This document shows, piece after piece, positions 1-11,885 of a DNA stretch of 64,000 nucleotides. This DNA comes from Marsupella aquatica (lineage: Eukaryota; Marchantiophyta). The translations under genes were made by a program, and so were the position numbers. The DNA lies in contig OZ316891.1 in assembly GCA_973895155.1 (NCBI GenBank), forward strand, positions 21,514,001 to 21,578,000, in the 5' to 3' direction. The notes under the pieces were generated by a model, which did not search any database, was not told the DNA's origin, and saw nothing but the letters and a program-made list of their open reading frames with translations. How positions within the stretch are numbered: the first letter of the stretch is position 1; each line of letters starts with the position of its first letter.

Positions 1-706
1 TGGGACATGACATAAAAGCGAATGTCTCCCTTCCCAAACTTGCGGCAGGCTTTGGGATATGACTTAGTAATGACATGAGTGGTGTCCTCTGTTATATTCT
101 CCTCCACTGTCCCACCTAGGTCAAGCACTGTGGACTTGTACACTTTGCACTTAACCTCTCCAATTCCCGCCTCCACAAATACCATGCTCAGCCCTTTCAG
201 AATGGGGGTTGGTTGCTTCGTCTCCTCAGCCAACATACTCTTCAGCCTTGTAGAGCTCTGTCCTTTGTTGAGTACAGGTCCATATTGGAGATCAGCAAGC
301 CGTGCCTTTGCTTCCCAGACTTCTTGTTCAGCCCAAGCTGATGCAGTAGCTTCTTCATCCTCCCACAACTCATATTGCTCAGTATCCTGTACAATCTTAT
401 GTGCTATGGAATCTGTGATCCAAGAGGCCTCAACTACTTTTAGGCCTTGCTTAGTAATTGCAGAATTCATGTAGGACCATGACCACTTCTTTATCACTGA
501 TAGCCATGTCCCTGCAACAACATGTGTAGTCTCTGGAGTGATGTCCTGAACTACAGTGCCATGGAGCTCAGAGAATCGTTTCTGTACAGTTGGCCAATGC
601 ACTTTGGTCAACCCATGCTGGCCATGGACCAAAATCGCTCTGACCCCTGTAAACACTGCTGGGTGGTCACACTTTCTACGTTTACCAGGCTCCATGTACA
701 CACACC
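1..706 (-). CDS. Tandem BRCT-domain exon, partial (runs off left edge)
   Basis: Read on the minus strand this stretch is open and gives two BRCT-like units. The first starts near position 650 with a beta-strand (GVRAILVHG), has the HGTVVQDITPETTHVVAG turn/strand pattern and ends with the Trp-containing helix KVVEASWITDSI near 400. An acidic linker rich in Glu and Ala follows. The second begins near 210 (PILKGLSMVFVEAG), has the conserved Gly pair in LDLGGTVEENITEDTTHVITKS and leaves the window. BRCT pairs bind phosphopeptides in DNA-damage proteins; the substrate cannot be named here. A TGA closes the frame upstream at 741-743, so an intron acceptor must lie below it; the AG at 707-708 is one candidate. 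A basic Cys/His-containing segment (KRRKCDHP) precedes the first BRCT. The exon follows the EDM2-like PHD exon at about 600 bp on the same strand, so the two may be one gene. That link is inference. Confidence 0.62.
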
Positions 707-1287
707 CTACGTGATGACAGTGAATTTTGGAAGAATGGGTTCACCTGACAATACAAGGACAACAAAATTCCTGCTTTTTGAGTTGATCTGGCCCACTGGT
801 GCTCAGGTCCGATTTTGATAGGTACAAGGGATATGTGAACAATACGTACTAGGCACCTGCACGGATGCAGGACATTGTTTGAATATATACTACAAAATCC
901 ATATCCGTGGTGAAATGAAGTGCAACCAACTTGTCATGGCACATACATATTTTGTTGTAAAGGAGGATACATTCAATGACAAACTTATAGGGCAATTTGA
1001 TTAATTGCATGCCTGATAATTTATACGCTTACAACTTAGAAGTCCTGTTTTAATTTAGCAGTGTGATGAAAGTGTTTATGAAAATGACCACTCAGCCTAA
1101 ATACTTCCAAGAAGGCTTGTAAGGATAAGTTTGTATAGGCATGTACCCAGCCACTGACGCCAGAGCACAAGATAAGTGCTGCCTATATAAACTCGCCTAC
1201 CCAACTCCTTTTCAAAATTGGAATCTCTGCAATCTCAAAAAATAGTACATCCACATCAGGTGCACTGTGCATGTACAATGTTCAGCT
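707..1287 (-). other. Probable intron or inter-exon DNA between PHD and BRCT exons
   Basis: This AT-rich stretch has no open frame of note on either strand. On the minus strand it lies between the PHD exon and the BRCT exon and contains a pyrimidine-rich run ending in AG at 745-746 that could be a 3' splice site. If the two exons belong to one transcript it is intronic, perhaps with a small exon I cannot place. Confidence 0.4.
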
Positions 1288-1968
1288 TCACAGCCAAGAT
1301 ATGTGATCTCTCACAGGAGTGCGCGAGGTAGGATCAATGGCATGGCGATGACAATAAAATATCCATCGATCAACACCATGTGCAGAGTGATCATAGATTT
1401 CTCTGTCACAAGCATAACCCTCTGCTTGATGATCTTTCAGGCAATGATAGTGCCACATAGTGGGACACCTAGCACAGTGGACTATGTCAGTCCAGTAGTC
1501 ATCATCATGCTCACCACATGCCTTGCACCTATGAAGTGGGCAAGCTGTGGCATGAGCAGGCAAACACTCAAAACAGAAAAATCTCACACAAAAACGGTCT
1601 GGACATTTCCTAACATTTGCTGCAGCATCAACAGAGCCCTCATAGGACCCCAACTTCCCACACTGTGCACACTTAGCCTGCTTCTCCAAACAATCAGTGC
1701 ACATCCAGTCTCCCTGGTGTGTTGACGGGAGGCCCACCCCTGGACAGTTGTTTTCTGCAGCAAGGTCAGACTCCGGGTTGAGGTGGAAATGCCTCATGCA
1801 AGGGCCCTCACAAATGACCAGGCCCCCACCATCGTCACAAATGGCACAACAATGAGCTGCCTTCTGGAAAATCTGACTTGCAGAGAAGTTAGTAGCATCT
1901 GCCCCAAGTACACCTGTGTTTCTCACCTCTGTCACACGCTTTTTGGCTTGAATTTTAGGCCGTGCCAT
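1288..1968 (-). CDS. EDM2-like PHD zinc-finger module (exon or short gene)
   Basis: The 226-residue frame is a zinc-finger module of the type in plant EDM2 (ENHANCED DOWNY MILDEW 2), a nuclear chromatin-reading protein. Visible in order: CAICDDGGGLVICEG with the PCMRHFHL step (about residues 41-65), a CTDCLEKQAKCAQCGKLGS segment (about 90-108), a C..FCVRFFCFECL segment, CPLHRCKACG, and a last CARCPTMWHYHCL finger followed by the EDM2-type tail IDPTSRTPVRDHI. The tail match is specific to the family as I know it. EDM2 goes on into a methyltransferase-like domain, which I do not see. The stop comes right after the tail; a GT just before it (TTGGCT/GTGAAG) could instead be a 5' splice site. The start ATG follows an AG, so this may be an internal exon rather than a gene start. 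The downstream BRCT exon makes an unusual PHD-BRCT protein possible. Confidence 0.72.
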   Translation of the reverse strand: MARPKIQAKKRVTEVRNTGVLGADATNFSASQIFQKAAHCCAICDDGGGLVICEGPCMRHFHLNPESDLAAENNCPGVGLPSTHQGDWMCTDCLEKQAKCAQCGKLGSYEGSVDAAANVRKCPDRFCVRFFCFECLPAHATACPLHRCKACGEHDDDYWTDIVHCARCPTMWHYHCLKDHQAEGYACDREIYDHSAHGVDRWIFYCHRHAIDPTSRTPVRDHISWL

Positions 1969-1980
1969 GCCTGCGCATGA

Positions 1981-2124
1981 GATAGACTCTACAATTTAGC
2001 AGACTGCACAGAAAGTAATATATATTTAGCATTTAAGGTACAAAGGCATTTAGATAGACTCTACAATTTAGCAGACTGCACAGAAAGTAAAATATATTTA
2101 GCATTTAAGGTACAAAGGCATTTG
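1981..2124. repeat. 72-bp tandem duplication
   Basis: Two nearly identical 72-bp units begin GATAGACTCTACAATTTAGC at 1981 and 2053 and differ at only a couple of bases. The block sits just upstream of the PHD exon on its coding strand. Confidence 0.9.
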
Positions 2125-2738
2125 CTACTGCAATGAATTGGAATGGCCACACAAGGATGCAGAGCACACATACTTTTGGTATGTTGAGCCCACACACAAA
2201 ACTGATCCCCTAATACAATTTCTCCACCAACACCTCAATTTTAATTGTGGCTATGATTCACCAAAGGAGATCTGCAACAACATTTCATGCATTTGAATCA
2301 CATACAATAGTCGTGACATGTAAAACAGGCATTCTTCGAAGAGGATTGGTATGAAGCAGTGTCATAAGGGTTGAAATTTATACATCCTAAATAGGTTATG
2401 ATAGTGGCTGAGACAAATAAGTGAGGCATAAATCATTTTGCATATTATCACATGGCCCATTAATTCATTCAACGTTGCAATGTTCACCAGGTTAAAGCAG
2501 TCATGAAAGCAGTCTTTCAATAGAGACTTTTATGCGAGTTTGCTAGCCTCTTAAATTAGGATATTTTGCTTAGTGCAGGCATAATAGGATATAAGTTATA
2601 TACTGTTGACCCTAAACCCTGGACCCAAAATTGCTCATACATCAAAATTTTAAGTAAATATCCTCTGTGTTGAAGTCAGAGTGTTAAGCTATAGGTCAAT
2701 GGTATCTGGTCTGTGCATGCGGTGTGACAAGTGGTCCT
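2125..2738. other. AT-rich stretch without a supported gene
   Basis: No open frame or motif worth naming. If the frame at 2739-3188 is an upstream exon of the PHD gene this is intron. Confidence 0.4.
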
Positions 2739-3188
2739 CTAGAGCATGTGATCCAAACATGTGTAGACACCAAAGTCACCGGTGGTGGGGTCTGGGAGGG
2801 CAGGACAAGTGACATCACCAGGCACACTGCAGGATGGCGAGTGGTTCCAAATGATACATTGTGCTCTATGCAAAAATCGGCATCCAAGAGAACGGTCATC
2901 CAATTCTGGGCCAGAAGCCCTACAGGCAGGACAGTCATATTGGCAACTGTGTACACACCCTTGGCACCTAATTTGTGGCGGGTCATGTACAAGAGACACA
3001 AATACCAAGGATGTCGGGAAGGGTACTGAAGCAAGTAGAGGCCGGCTGTAGTTGTTCCTGGAAACAACAGGGTACTCAAAGTACCATGCAGACTGGGCTG
3101 GAAGGATCCCAAGTCTGACATACTCAAGGCGCAACATCTCTGCCTTGCGTGCAAGTCGCACATGTTCAGCGTTGCGGGTCCTCACCAT
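2739..3188 (-). CDS. Possible upstream Cys-rich exon (uncertain)
   Basis: A 149-residue minus-strand frame begins at an ATG (MVRTRNAEHVRLARKAEML) and contains closely spaced cysteines (CQGC, CPAC, then single Cys at zinc-finger-like spacing) in its second half. It lies on the same strand and upstream of the PHD exon, so it could be a first exon of that gene. A second minus frame and two plus frames of similar length overlap it, and no family is recognised, so it may be chance. Confidence 0.3.
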   Translation of the reverse strand: MVRTRNAEHVRLARKAEMLRLEYVRLGILPAQSAWYFEYPVVSRNNYSRPLLASVPFPTSLVFVSLVHDPPQIRCQGCVHSCQYDCPACRASGPELDDRSLGCRFLHRAQCIIWNHSPSCSVPGDVTCPALPDPTTGDFGVYTCLDHML

Positions 3189-6100
3189 AAGTGTTGCTTT
3201 TGTTGTGATGTCCTCTGTTCACGTCCTTTGATGAGCAAGGTGAGCAGGAGGTCGACTTGCCTCGCCAACAGCAACCACCTAAACTAATCAGTTCCCACTC
3301 AACTACAGGTCATAGTATACACATAGCATGAAACGTGCATAGTACATATTTGATTCTGAGTTTATGAGTTTCCTAAGACAAAGAGCTTGGTGATAAACCC
3401 ATATTCTCGATGGACATGTATATCAATCGTATTAAAATCCTGTTTTTTCATCCAGAAAGACCGAAAGTCTCACCTTGCAGGTTGCAGCAGAGAGAAAATT
3501 CACTGGTTGTCGTGTTGTGCAAGTGAACCTCCACTGATGCCCCCGGTGTAGCCCCTCAGATGCAGGTGACACTTACCAACTCCCAAGTTGCCTGGTCTAA
3601 CAGAAAATGCTTATATCTTCAGAACTTTATAGAGCAAGTACATGATCACATACTTCTGGATCTATTCATATTTGGAACTCTTGCCAACTACAACTCCCAT
3701 TATGCACAAGCTCACATCAACAGAGAAAAATACAGAATGCATACTTACTATGGCTCTAAGCACCTTCACTACCTTGTTGAACCCAGTCCTGAAGTCTTTT
3801 CAGCGTGTTTGTTGTGCTGTCTCCTTTGGCACCCAACACCTTAGTCCTTGATGTAACAGAATGCGATTTTACAAGTTAGATGCTTTGGAACCTTCTATGG
3901 TCTTAGCTGAATTGATGTCATCGTAAGTGGTGAAAGACAAGGAAGACGAAAGCTGGTTGAAGAGCTGTGGACAACACACTAGCATGAAGTGCTTCAACCA
4001 ATCCACTGCCAAACGGAACTCTTACACAGTCACATTCTTTCAGTAAACAGAAACTCAATCAAACTTCATAATCAAAGTACAGACTCTGAAGGACCAAAGG
4101 AGGATGTTGTGAGTTTCTCTGTTGTTTAATGTGTTACCCTTCTAGTTTCGAAGTTAGCAAATGCTGAATAATGTGTCTACCAGATCTTCGAAAAGAAGCC
4201 CACCACAATTAAGAACTTTGGTATCTGGGTGAGGTATCAGAGTTGTACAGGTTATCCCAACATGTACAAGAAATATTGTGATACCACATTAAACAACCAC
4301 ACAGCAGATGTATGATGAGATGGCTTCTTGTCATAGAGTTCGGTTCCCTTGCATCCAGATCATCAAGACTACGACAGTCCCTGTCTCTCTGTGCAAGCGA
4401 GAAAGTACCAAGCAGTTCCATGATTCAAAGATCAAGTTCCCCTTGACGTACCGCAAGATTCAACCTCCATCGCGAAAGCTAAAGACGACTTACAAGGCCA
4501 CCAAGCCCAACACATTTGTTTGAGTAGTGCGGGTGTAGGTTCCCAATTTTGAAACAATTTGGCTCATTTTATGTCCCGAGGGACTCCAGGAGTTTATGTA
4601 TTGAGTTTCTAGGTCAAGATGCTTAATATAAGGAAATTCAATTATCACCTCGTTCCCAACTTCTATTAATTGAATATACACAAGCTGGAAGCAAGAAGAC
4701 AAGCCACAATCTAGCATCTTAGCCAAACACAATCGTCCCGACAAAGCAAAACTCAGCTGGACAGAAGTCACTCGGATCCACAAAAAATTGAAGATTCACC
4801 TCCAAGCCGGAGGCCGATCACTTCAGTACAGCAGCTTCTGGACGGAACAAACTCTGCTCAGCCCCACAAAAACACAAATGTTAAGGCTCCAAGTCAGAGC
4901 TCACAAACAGAAACTCAGATAAATAACATTCAAAATCTGTCCAGGTTTGTGCAAAGTGTACATATTCATTCTTCTGGAATGAACACGCAATGCATACATC
5001 GCCTAGACACAGTCATTATAAATCATTGGGCAATTGGGGACCACTAAGCAGGTGTGTTCCTATTTCGAGGCTACAAGAAAGGATAGAGTGACACCAAACT
5101 GAAGAGTACACCAAAAGAAAAACAGCAAGAACCAAAGTCAATCATGTGTGGATATTTTGCACATGGGAAGTTCCCCTGAAGAAGCACCAGTTGCTAACAT
5201 TGTCACCCGAACCACACCCAGTTTATTACCTCAATGTCTTCAGCCTCAATATCCAATCCTCAGCCCCCTGGTGCTTCCGTGTTTGTTCTGAAAATTTCTG
5301 TGATGAAATAATTATTCAATACATTCAATAGCAAAGAGAACTCAATCACAAAAGAAAAATAGTTAGTGTGAATGCTAATTTCTCAACACTTAACTAAATT
5401 CAAACCACCAATTCAAGTAGTAAGTTTCAAAAACTTGCCTTTACATGAAGAGAAACCAATTGGCCATGCATGTTACTAAAGCAATAAACAAATAATTAGG
5501 CTCAACCCCGGGCTCAACACACAGGCAAACTACTCGAAACATGCTGCTGAGAAGTAACATTTTTTGAATGTCAGACTATGTGTAAGTGCCATGATCGTGC
5601 TCCTACGTTTCACAAGGAGGGCTGGCCCGAAAGGGAGAAGCAACAATGTGGAGTCTATACACGTAGCACAAATCCCAGTTTAGAAGGGTGGATGAAGTTC
5701 AGACAAGAGTTCAGAACTTGCCATTTGAGATTGCCAATCTGAACTTCACATTCAGACAGGACTTCATCCAGTTCAGGAGTTCAGATAGGAGTTCAGACAA
5801 TCTGAAGAGGACTTTGGACTTGAATGAGGGACAGCGTGGCCATATAGTTATCCTTGTGGCCTTCAGCTGCGTGTCTCAGGCTGAATTTCACTTTCCAGTT
5901 TCGAGAGTTCTGAAGGTCTAGTTTTAGTAACTTCCTCCTGACTCGACTTGGGAGCATTCTCCCTATTTGCTAGCTTGTAGTTAGCTTTGACTCCTGTGAG
6001 CTTAGTTGACGACCCTCTTGAGATATTAACAATTAGAACAAACACAAGTTGTCAAGACAGATTCCACCGGAGCAAAAAGTCCAAAATCAGGTGAAAGAAA

Positions 6101-6361
6101 ACCTAAGGAAAGTCCATAAGAACGAAAGTAGGAAGGCAGGTGCACGGGCCACCGAGAAAAGTAAAGGATGCATGTGATTAGTGGGGAGGGATCTTAGCAA
6201 AAATAGGGGAAAGCAAGGGAACTTGCTGCTAAAATCAGCTGAACGATTGCACGGTTCCTATAAATTTAGTGGACCTTAAGGCCGTCTGTTCAGCCCCCCA
6301 CCCCATTGCCAGAGCACGGGGCACAAGGCATGTTCTGATACAGGGAGGAGCAAAACAGTCA
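3189..6361. other. Intergenic, no supported gene
   Basis: Short frames on both strands show no recognisable domain and no consistent codon pattern. Around 5694-5815 the octamer AGTTCAGA recurs in several direct and inverted copies. A short phrase near 4990 (cacgcaatgcatacat) recurs near 7107, suggesting old repeat material. Confidence 0.45.
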
Positions 6362-6583
6362 TGTCAAGCAAGAAATGTGGAGAGACCAATCAGTAAGCAA
6401 AAATAGGGGAGAACATACATACATGATCAGCAGCAGCAGGAAACAAGAAAGATGATTTTGGGTGGCATCTTAGGGTCGGGGACACCACTGCAACACCGGG
6501 ACTTAGGATATGAGTTGTTCTTAATCTGCTAGTAGCATCCGGCAGGCCGGCGACCCATGGCAAAAGGGCAGAGCAACAATCCG
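6362..6583 (+). repeat. Direct duplication, copy 1
   Basis: About 220 bp matches 7189-7410 in the same orientation with scattered substitutions. Shared phrases include the CAGCAGCAGCAGGAAACAAG run and GCAGGCCGGCGACCCATG. The spacing of about 827 bp suggests a local duplication of repeat DNA. Confidence 0.88.
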
Positions 6584-7188
6584 CTAAAACTACCGAGTCT
6601 CACCTTTGCGCTACTGACTGTCACCTTTGTCCAAGGTAGCTAGTAATAGCAAGTTGAAGTCCCGCTCCAAGTTGTCGGCTTCCACTCCAAGCTCCCTAAA
6701 AGATTGTGGCCTCAGGTCCAAGTCGTTAGCTCGCACGCGCAACTCCCTAAACCTACACACAGCGGAAGCTTAGCTCACCAACAACTTGCAGAAACAATGA
6801 CCTCCCCTCTGAAACTGATAAAAACACCTGAATACAAATAGTGAAGCACGAGGACAGAACAGGGAGAAGCGTTTTGCAGTTTGGGACGACAATGCTAGGA
6901 GTGTATACACTTCGGGCAACAGGGAGGTCCAATAATAGTTTGAATCTGACGGATGAAGCTCTAGGCGAATGAGCTCCAGGAGATTGGGTGCATGATTGAG
7001 TAGGCAATTGTAACAGCAGGCACCTGGCGATTGAAGGAAGCAGCATTCGGCAATGGACCTAGGCAGCTCGCGAATTTTGCTCAGCAGCGATGTCACCTAG
7101 ACCCTAAACACGCAATGCATACATCACCTAGACAACTATACTTGCAGCCACGAGGTGAGTCCGCGATAGGGGATTGAAGGAAGCAGCA

Positions 7189-7410
7189 AGTCAAGCAAGA
7201 AGCGTGGAGAGACCAATCAGTAAGCAAAAATAGGGGAGAATAGACATACATCAGCAGCAGCAGGAAACAAGAAAGATGATACTCTGTTCCATCTTAGAGT
7301 CGGGGACACTACTGCAACACCGGGACTTAGGATATGACTTGTTTTTAAACTGGAGATAGCATCCAGCAGGCCGGCGACCCATGCCAAAAGGGCAGAGCAG
7401 CAATCCGCCA
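7189..7410 (+). repeat. Direct duplication, copy 2
   Basis: Second copy of the block at 6362-6583. Just upstream, 6755-6830 is also weakly repeated at about 8290-8360 (shared GCTTAGCTCACCA and ACTCCCCTC-type phrases), so the whole 6.3-8.4 kb area seems built from diverged copies of one unit. Confidence 0.86.
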
Positions 7411-9916
7411 TGTAGCGATAGGCGAGAGCAGCGATTACGACGATGAAAGATGGTCAAAGCTGAAGCAAAACCCCTAAAGATGCAGCTTGGCCATACTCTC
7501 TTTCCTCACCTCATAGCGCTAGGCATTCAACCTCCCTCTTCAATGAACCTCACAACAGCTTGAAGGTCGATAGATTTTACCTCGTCTCCTGAGCAGAAAC
7601 GTCTGCATTAGCTGAACAGAGCCCGGAACAGAGCTATCGCATTTAGCCTCCCGACTCCAAAATTGAACGCAACACAACCTCCAACTCCCAATGGCAGCTC
7701 AGTAGGTTGATCAGCTCGGTCAATGCAGGTCAGTCGACCTCAATAGCCACACTAGAAGCTCACCGCAAGTCACTCAAAGGTCAGACTAGAAGCTCCGCCG
7801 CCTTCACACCGTAGCAAAAAACAATGAGACCAATATCGAGCAAGGCGACCCTGTTTGAATATTTGGCGACCATCAGGCTCCACCCCTCCTTTCTCGCTAC
7901 CGTTCCCCCATGTGATGGTTAAGCTTCTGAGGACACAATCAATCGCACAAATGTAGCTTAAAGCAGGACCTCACTAAGCAGACTATCGGTTAGGACCTTA
8001 TAGACATAGAGATAGATAGGTCAATGCAACCTTACTTGGGCCGATGCAGCATGTCTCTTCACAATGTGAAGCAGCGCAGCATTCCTCCACCTAGCTCGCA
8101 GTGATCCTCCGCCTTGCTTGCAGTAACCAGCCTCCGCCTAGCTAGTTTGCACTGTCACGGCTGCAACTTTTTGTGCAATGACTTGGCCCTCCTACCAACT
8201 ACGAGCTCCCAAAAGTATGTCGAGCAGATGTACACTCAGGCACCACCTCGTAGAGCTCAACTCCAAGTCGGCAGCTCTCACTTGAAACTCAATAGCAGCT
8301 TAGCTCACCAGCAGGTTGAAAAGCGACAATGGACTCCCCTCAAAACTGATTGGCAGACCTCCACACTGACGCTCGTAGCAGGCCCAATCCTAAACACATT
8401 TGCACCCTAAAGTCCAGTCGCGCTCAAACACTTTCAAACGACCCTGCAGGAAGTTCGCGAAGAGTGCAGCTGGAATGAAGGTCGTCGACTCCCAATTTCC
8501 CTCGCAAAACCAACCTCTGCGGCACACTGACCCTGAACACTTAGGGCAAGTAGTACCCCCAAAATCTCTCGCAAAACCAACCTCCAAGGTACACTGACCC
8601 TGAGGGAAAGTAGTACCCCTCACATGTGGGCAGCCATCGAGTGACTTAGCAAACAGGTTGGTTTGGACATAAAAGAACCAATGCAAATGACTTAGCAAAA
8701 AGTTCAATGTGGGGAGAGTGCACTTTGGTCAAGAACAAGGCCAAATATAGTCAGGTATGAATCCACATTATAAGTGAAAGTACCCACCATTCTGATGAAA
8801 ACCCCCATATTTATACCCATTATATTTGGACTTATTGAACCATGAGTGTGCAATATGTAGTTGCACCGGGAGTTGCATATTAGGGATTGGCATCCGAAAT
8901 TGGCTAATGGGGTATGCATGCTGACGGAATTTTAAAAAATGATGTCCAATTCATATTGCACTATTGTGGAGTAACTAACATAACTTACCTATTTCTTACT
9001 TACTAGTGTTACAATAGCGACATTGGATAAAGTTGTAAGCATGACTTCCCACAACCTCACCAAAACTTAGTTGGTATGATGTAACTAACATGACACCCAC
9101 AAACTTGGAGTCGCATATTTATGAAGGTCTCGCACAAGTCACATAGGGGAGGGTCTCAGAATGGGTGGTTTTCTTCTAGTGCATGCAGCTCTCACCATAG
9201 CTTTCCAGCCTCGTGAGCTACCTTCAATCTCCATAGCTCAGTAGCACGAAGCTGCTCTACCCGGTCACCAGCCAGCTCTCCACTTTCAAGCTTTTGATTT
9301 TGCTGCAACTACTTCAGGCAGCCACGAGTTTCAGGGTAGCAACATCAATCTCAAGGATCGATCAACAACTAATGTAGTGAGCTCTCTCCATAGCCTATCA
9401 ATAGCAAGCTCTAAGCAACAAGTTCTAATTGAATAGAAGCCAATTGTGCAACAATACTCCTTCCATCAGCATTGCTCCATCTTCCATAGCACAATGCTCT
9501 CCCTGCAACGGAGCTCTAATTGAATAACAGCTCTCCTTATGCAGCAACACTACTCCCGACAACTGTAAGCTCTCAGCAACAAGCTTGAAGCAACACCACA
9601 TTTTTGATTTATCAGTAGCAAGCTTCTCTCTCTAGACTCACAACACGAATCTTTTTTAGCCCAATATTTCCTCTCAAACGGCAACACCAATCTTCGCCCT
9701 TCATTACGGACCCGGGCTATAGTAGCAAGCTTTCATAGCAGTAGCAAGTGTCCAATGCGCGTAGACCGAGCTTCAGACCCAAGTTTGTTTAAAACGATGT
9801 AGCAGAGTTTGAGCAACGCAACATGTCTCTCTTTACAAATAACAACAATTATTCTCAACCAACATCGAACTCAATAGCAATAGCGGTTTAACTCAACAGC
9901 ACAAAATTGAAATGCC
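7411..9916. other. Intergenic repeat-like DNA left of the copia element
   Basis: No coding region is supported. The 9.2-9.9 kb part is rich in AGCTCT and CAACA words scattered irregularly, as in decayed repeat DNA. Confidence 0.4.
8501..8620 (+). repeat. 67-bp tandem duplication
   Basis: Two units starting CTCGCAAAACCAACCTC at 8501 and 8568 share the ACACTGACCCTGA and AGTAGTACCCC phrases; the second is slightly shorter. Confidence 0.85.
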
Positions 9917-10259
9917 TGTTGAGCATAGACCACACTTGTAACAGTAAGCACATGACACATCCAACGCGCAAGTAGTCGACACAAGAGATACGTGGTTCAC
10001 CTCCTCGAGGCTACGTCCATGGGAATACACAAGAGATCTTTACTGAACTCTAAGCCCGTCGCCTATACCAAGTCTCCATAGTGTAAGCTCTCCTCATTTC
10101 TCAAGTGGCTCCATAACAATGAGCCTAAGTTCCACTTAACCAAGCAAACACCGCTTGGCATATAGTGTATATCCTAGTTAGTCTAACCACATCTCCGACT
10201 ATAGTTAGTCTAACTACGGTTACATATCGTAACCCTAGACCTTGAGTAAATACCTAACA
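9917..10259 (-). repeat. 3' LTR of the copia element
   Basis: 343 bp, plus-strand start TGTTGAGCATAGACCAC and end GAGTAAATACCTAACA. It aligns along its whole length with 20899-21242. Because the element reads on the minus strand this is the downstream LTR. Confidence 0.92.
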
Positions 10260-10290
10260 ATCTCCTCCTTGACTGTGGTCTAGGGGAGGG
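10260..10290 (-). other. Polypurine tract of the copia element
   Basis: Read on the minus strand, a purine-rich run ending AAGGAGGAGAT abuts the 3' LTR. This is the expected place and composition for the plus-strand primer of reverse transcription. Confidence 0.75.
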
Positions 10291-10476
10291 TAATACTGCT
10301 AGCCTATATGATTCCTCAGTGGGAAGTTGCGGACAAAAACCAACATGGTTTCCCCTCTCTAACTAGAGCAAACCAAAACTAAGCCGTAGCCTATTACTAG
10401 GAGTGAAGAAGAGCATATATCAGTAATTACAGCGAATGTTAAGAAAAAACATTTACTTGTGACGCAATTGCAAAAC

Positions 10477-11145
10477 CTACAGCACGTCATGATGTCTAGA
10501 GAAATTTTCCGAAGGAATCACTTTGTTAAATGCGTCAGCTGGGTTGAGTTTACCGTCTATCTTGACTAGCTCAAACAAATTATCAAACACAGCCTGCCTG
10601 ATAAAATGATACCTGACGTGTATGTGCTTTGCTCTACTATCCATCACCTGGTTCACAGCAAGGTGGAGCGCACTTTGACTATCACAATGAAGCTTCACAT
10701 TCCCTTATGGCAATCCCATTTCAATGATAAATCTATCCAACCAAATTGCTTCCTTCGCTGCTTCCGCTGCTGCAACATACTCTGCTTCTATAGTAGACTG
10801 AGCAATACACTTCTGCATAGTAGACCTCCAACTTATGCATCCACTGCCAAGTGTGAACACGTACCCTGTTATTGATCTCCTTTGGTCTAGATCTTGTCTA
10901 TGATAGTCAAAATCTACATAGCCAATCAATGATCTCGCATTCTTTGCATTTGCATCAAATAAAAGACCATGATCCACGGTATCCTTCAAGTACCTGATAA
11001 TCCACTTCACTACTTCCCAGTGTACCTTCCCTGGATTTGACATGTACCTACTCACCTTGCCCATAGCCATGGCAAGATCAGGTCTAGTGCAAGTCATCAA
11101 ATACATGAGACTTCCTACTGCCTTCTCATAAGGAACCTTTGACAT
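10477..11145 (-). pseudogene. Copia RNase H domain, broken
   Basis: Two frames join into the copia RNase H region. The first (10705-11145) carries YEKAVGSLMYLMTCTRPDLA, then SITGYVFTLGSGCISWRS and STIEAEYVAAAEAAKEAIWL. The second (10477-10698) carries KLHCDSQSALHLAVN and the RAKHIHVRYHFIR tail. The family digests the RNA of the RNA-DNA hybrid. The acidic residues in EAEYVA and CDSQSA are retained. A stop falls right after the MGLP segment, between the two frames, so the domain is interrupted. Confidence 0.85.
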
Positions 11146-11282
11146 CAGCCCCTACTCTGTCGCATCTGTAGGACAAAAAGCTTATGACAGTTTGAAGTGT
11201 ACAGCCAAAGGGTACTTACTGGCTTACTATCCCCCATGTTGAACCTAGCAATTACCTTCCTCGCATAACTGCTCTGTGTCAA

Positions 11283-11834
11283 TCATAGCTTACCAGTCTC
11301 CAAGTCTCTAGTGATCTCCATACCCAAAATCCTCTTAGCTGGCCCTAGCTCCTTTATCTTAAACTTTGCACTGAGCAGTACCTTAAGCTTAACAATCTCA
11401 GACCTATTCTTGGCCGCATCAAGCATGTCATCCACATAAAGTACTAAAACAATGAACCCAAAGACAACATTCTTCACCGGTTTCAAATATACACAAGGGT
11501 CAAACACACTCCTGTGAAAACCTTGTGACCGAATCCAATCGTCAAACTGCTTGTTCCACTGTCTTGGTGACTGCTTCAACCCATACAAGGATTTCAGCAA
11601 TCTACAAACCAGTTCCTCCTGTCCTCTCTTCACAAAACCTAGCGGTTGTCTCATGAAGATCACCTCTTTCAAGGTGCCATAGAGGAAAGCTATGACAACA
11701 TCCATCTGATCTAGAAGCAGATCAAATATTACAACAAGCACACACAATAGCCGTATTGTTGAGTACTTAGCAACTGGTGTAAAGACCTCATTGTAATCCA
11801 CACCTTTTTCCTGTGTGAATCCCTTGGCTACCAA
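11283..11834 (-). pseudogene. Copia reverse transcriptase domain, partial
   Basis: The 183-residue frame begins with VAKGFTQEKGVDYNEVFTPVAK and runs through the Q-M-D-V block (here QMDVVIAFLYGTL), the LLKSLYGLKQSPRQW block and the catalytic LYVDDML. The active-site YVDD pair of Asp is intact. The frame breaks at the end (about LETGKL), and RNase H resumes in another frame at 11145. The frame is separated from the integrase ORF by a stop at the junction near 11886. Confidence 0.9.
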
Positions 11835-11885
11835 CCTAGCCTTGTAGACCTTTGATCCACCTCTCGTAGACTGATTCTTCAGCTT

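Noticed and set aside
2724-3051. Plus-strand frames with a C-x2-C ... H-x2-H-like pattern opposite the possible Cys-rich exon
   Set aside because: The pattern is shorter than a RING or PHD finger and overlaps a minus-strand frame consistent with the neighbouring gene; not supported.
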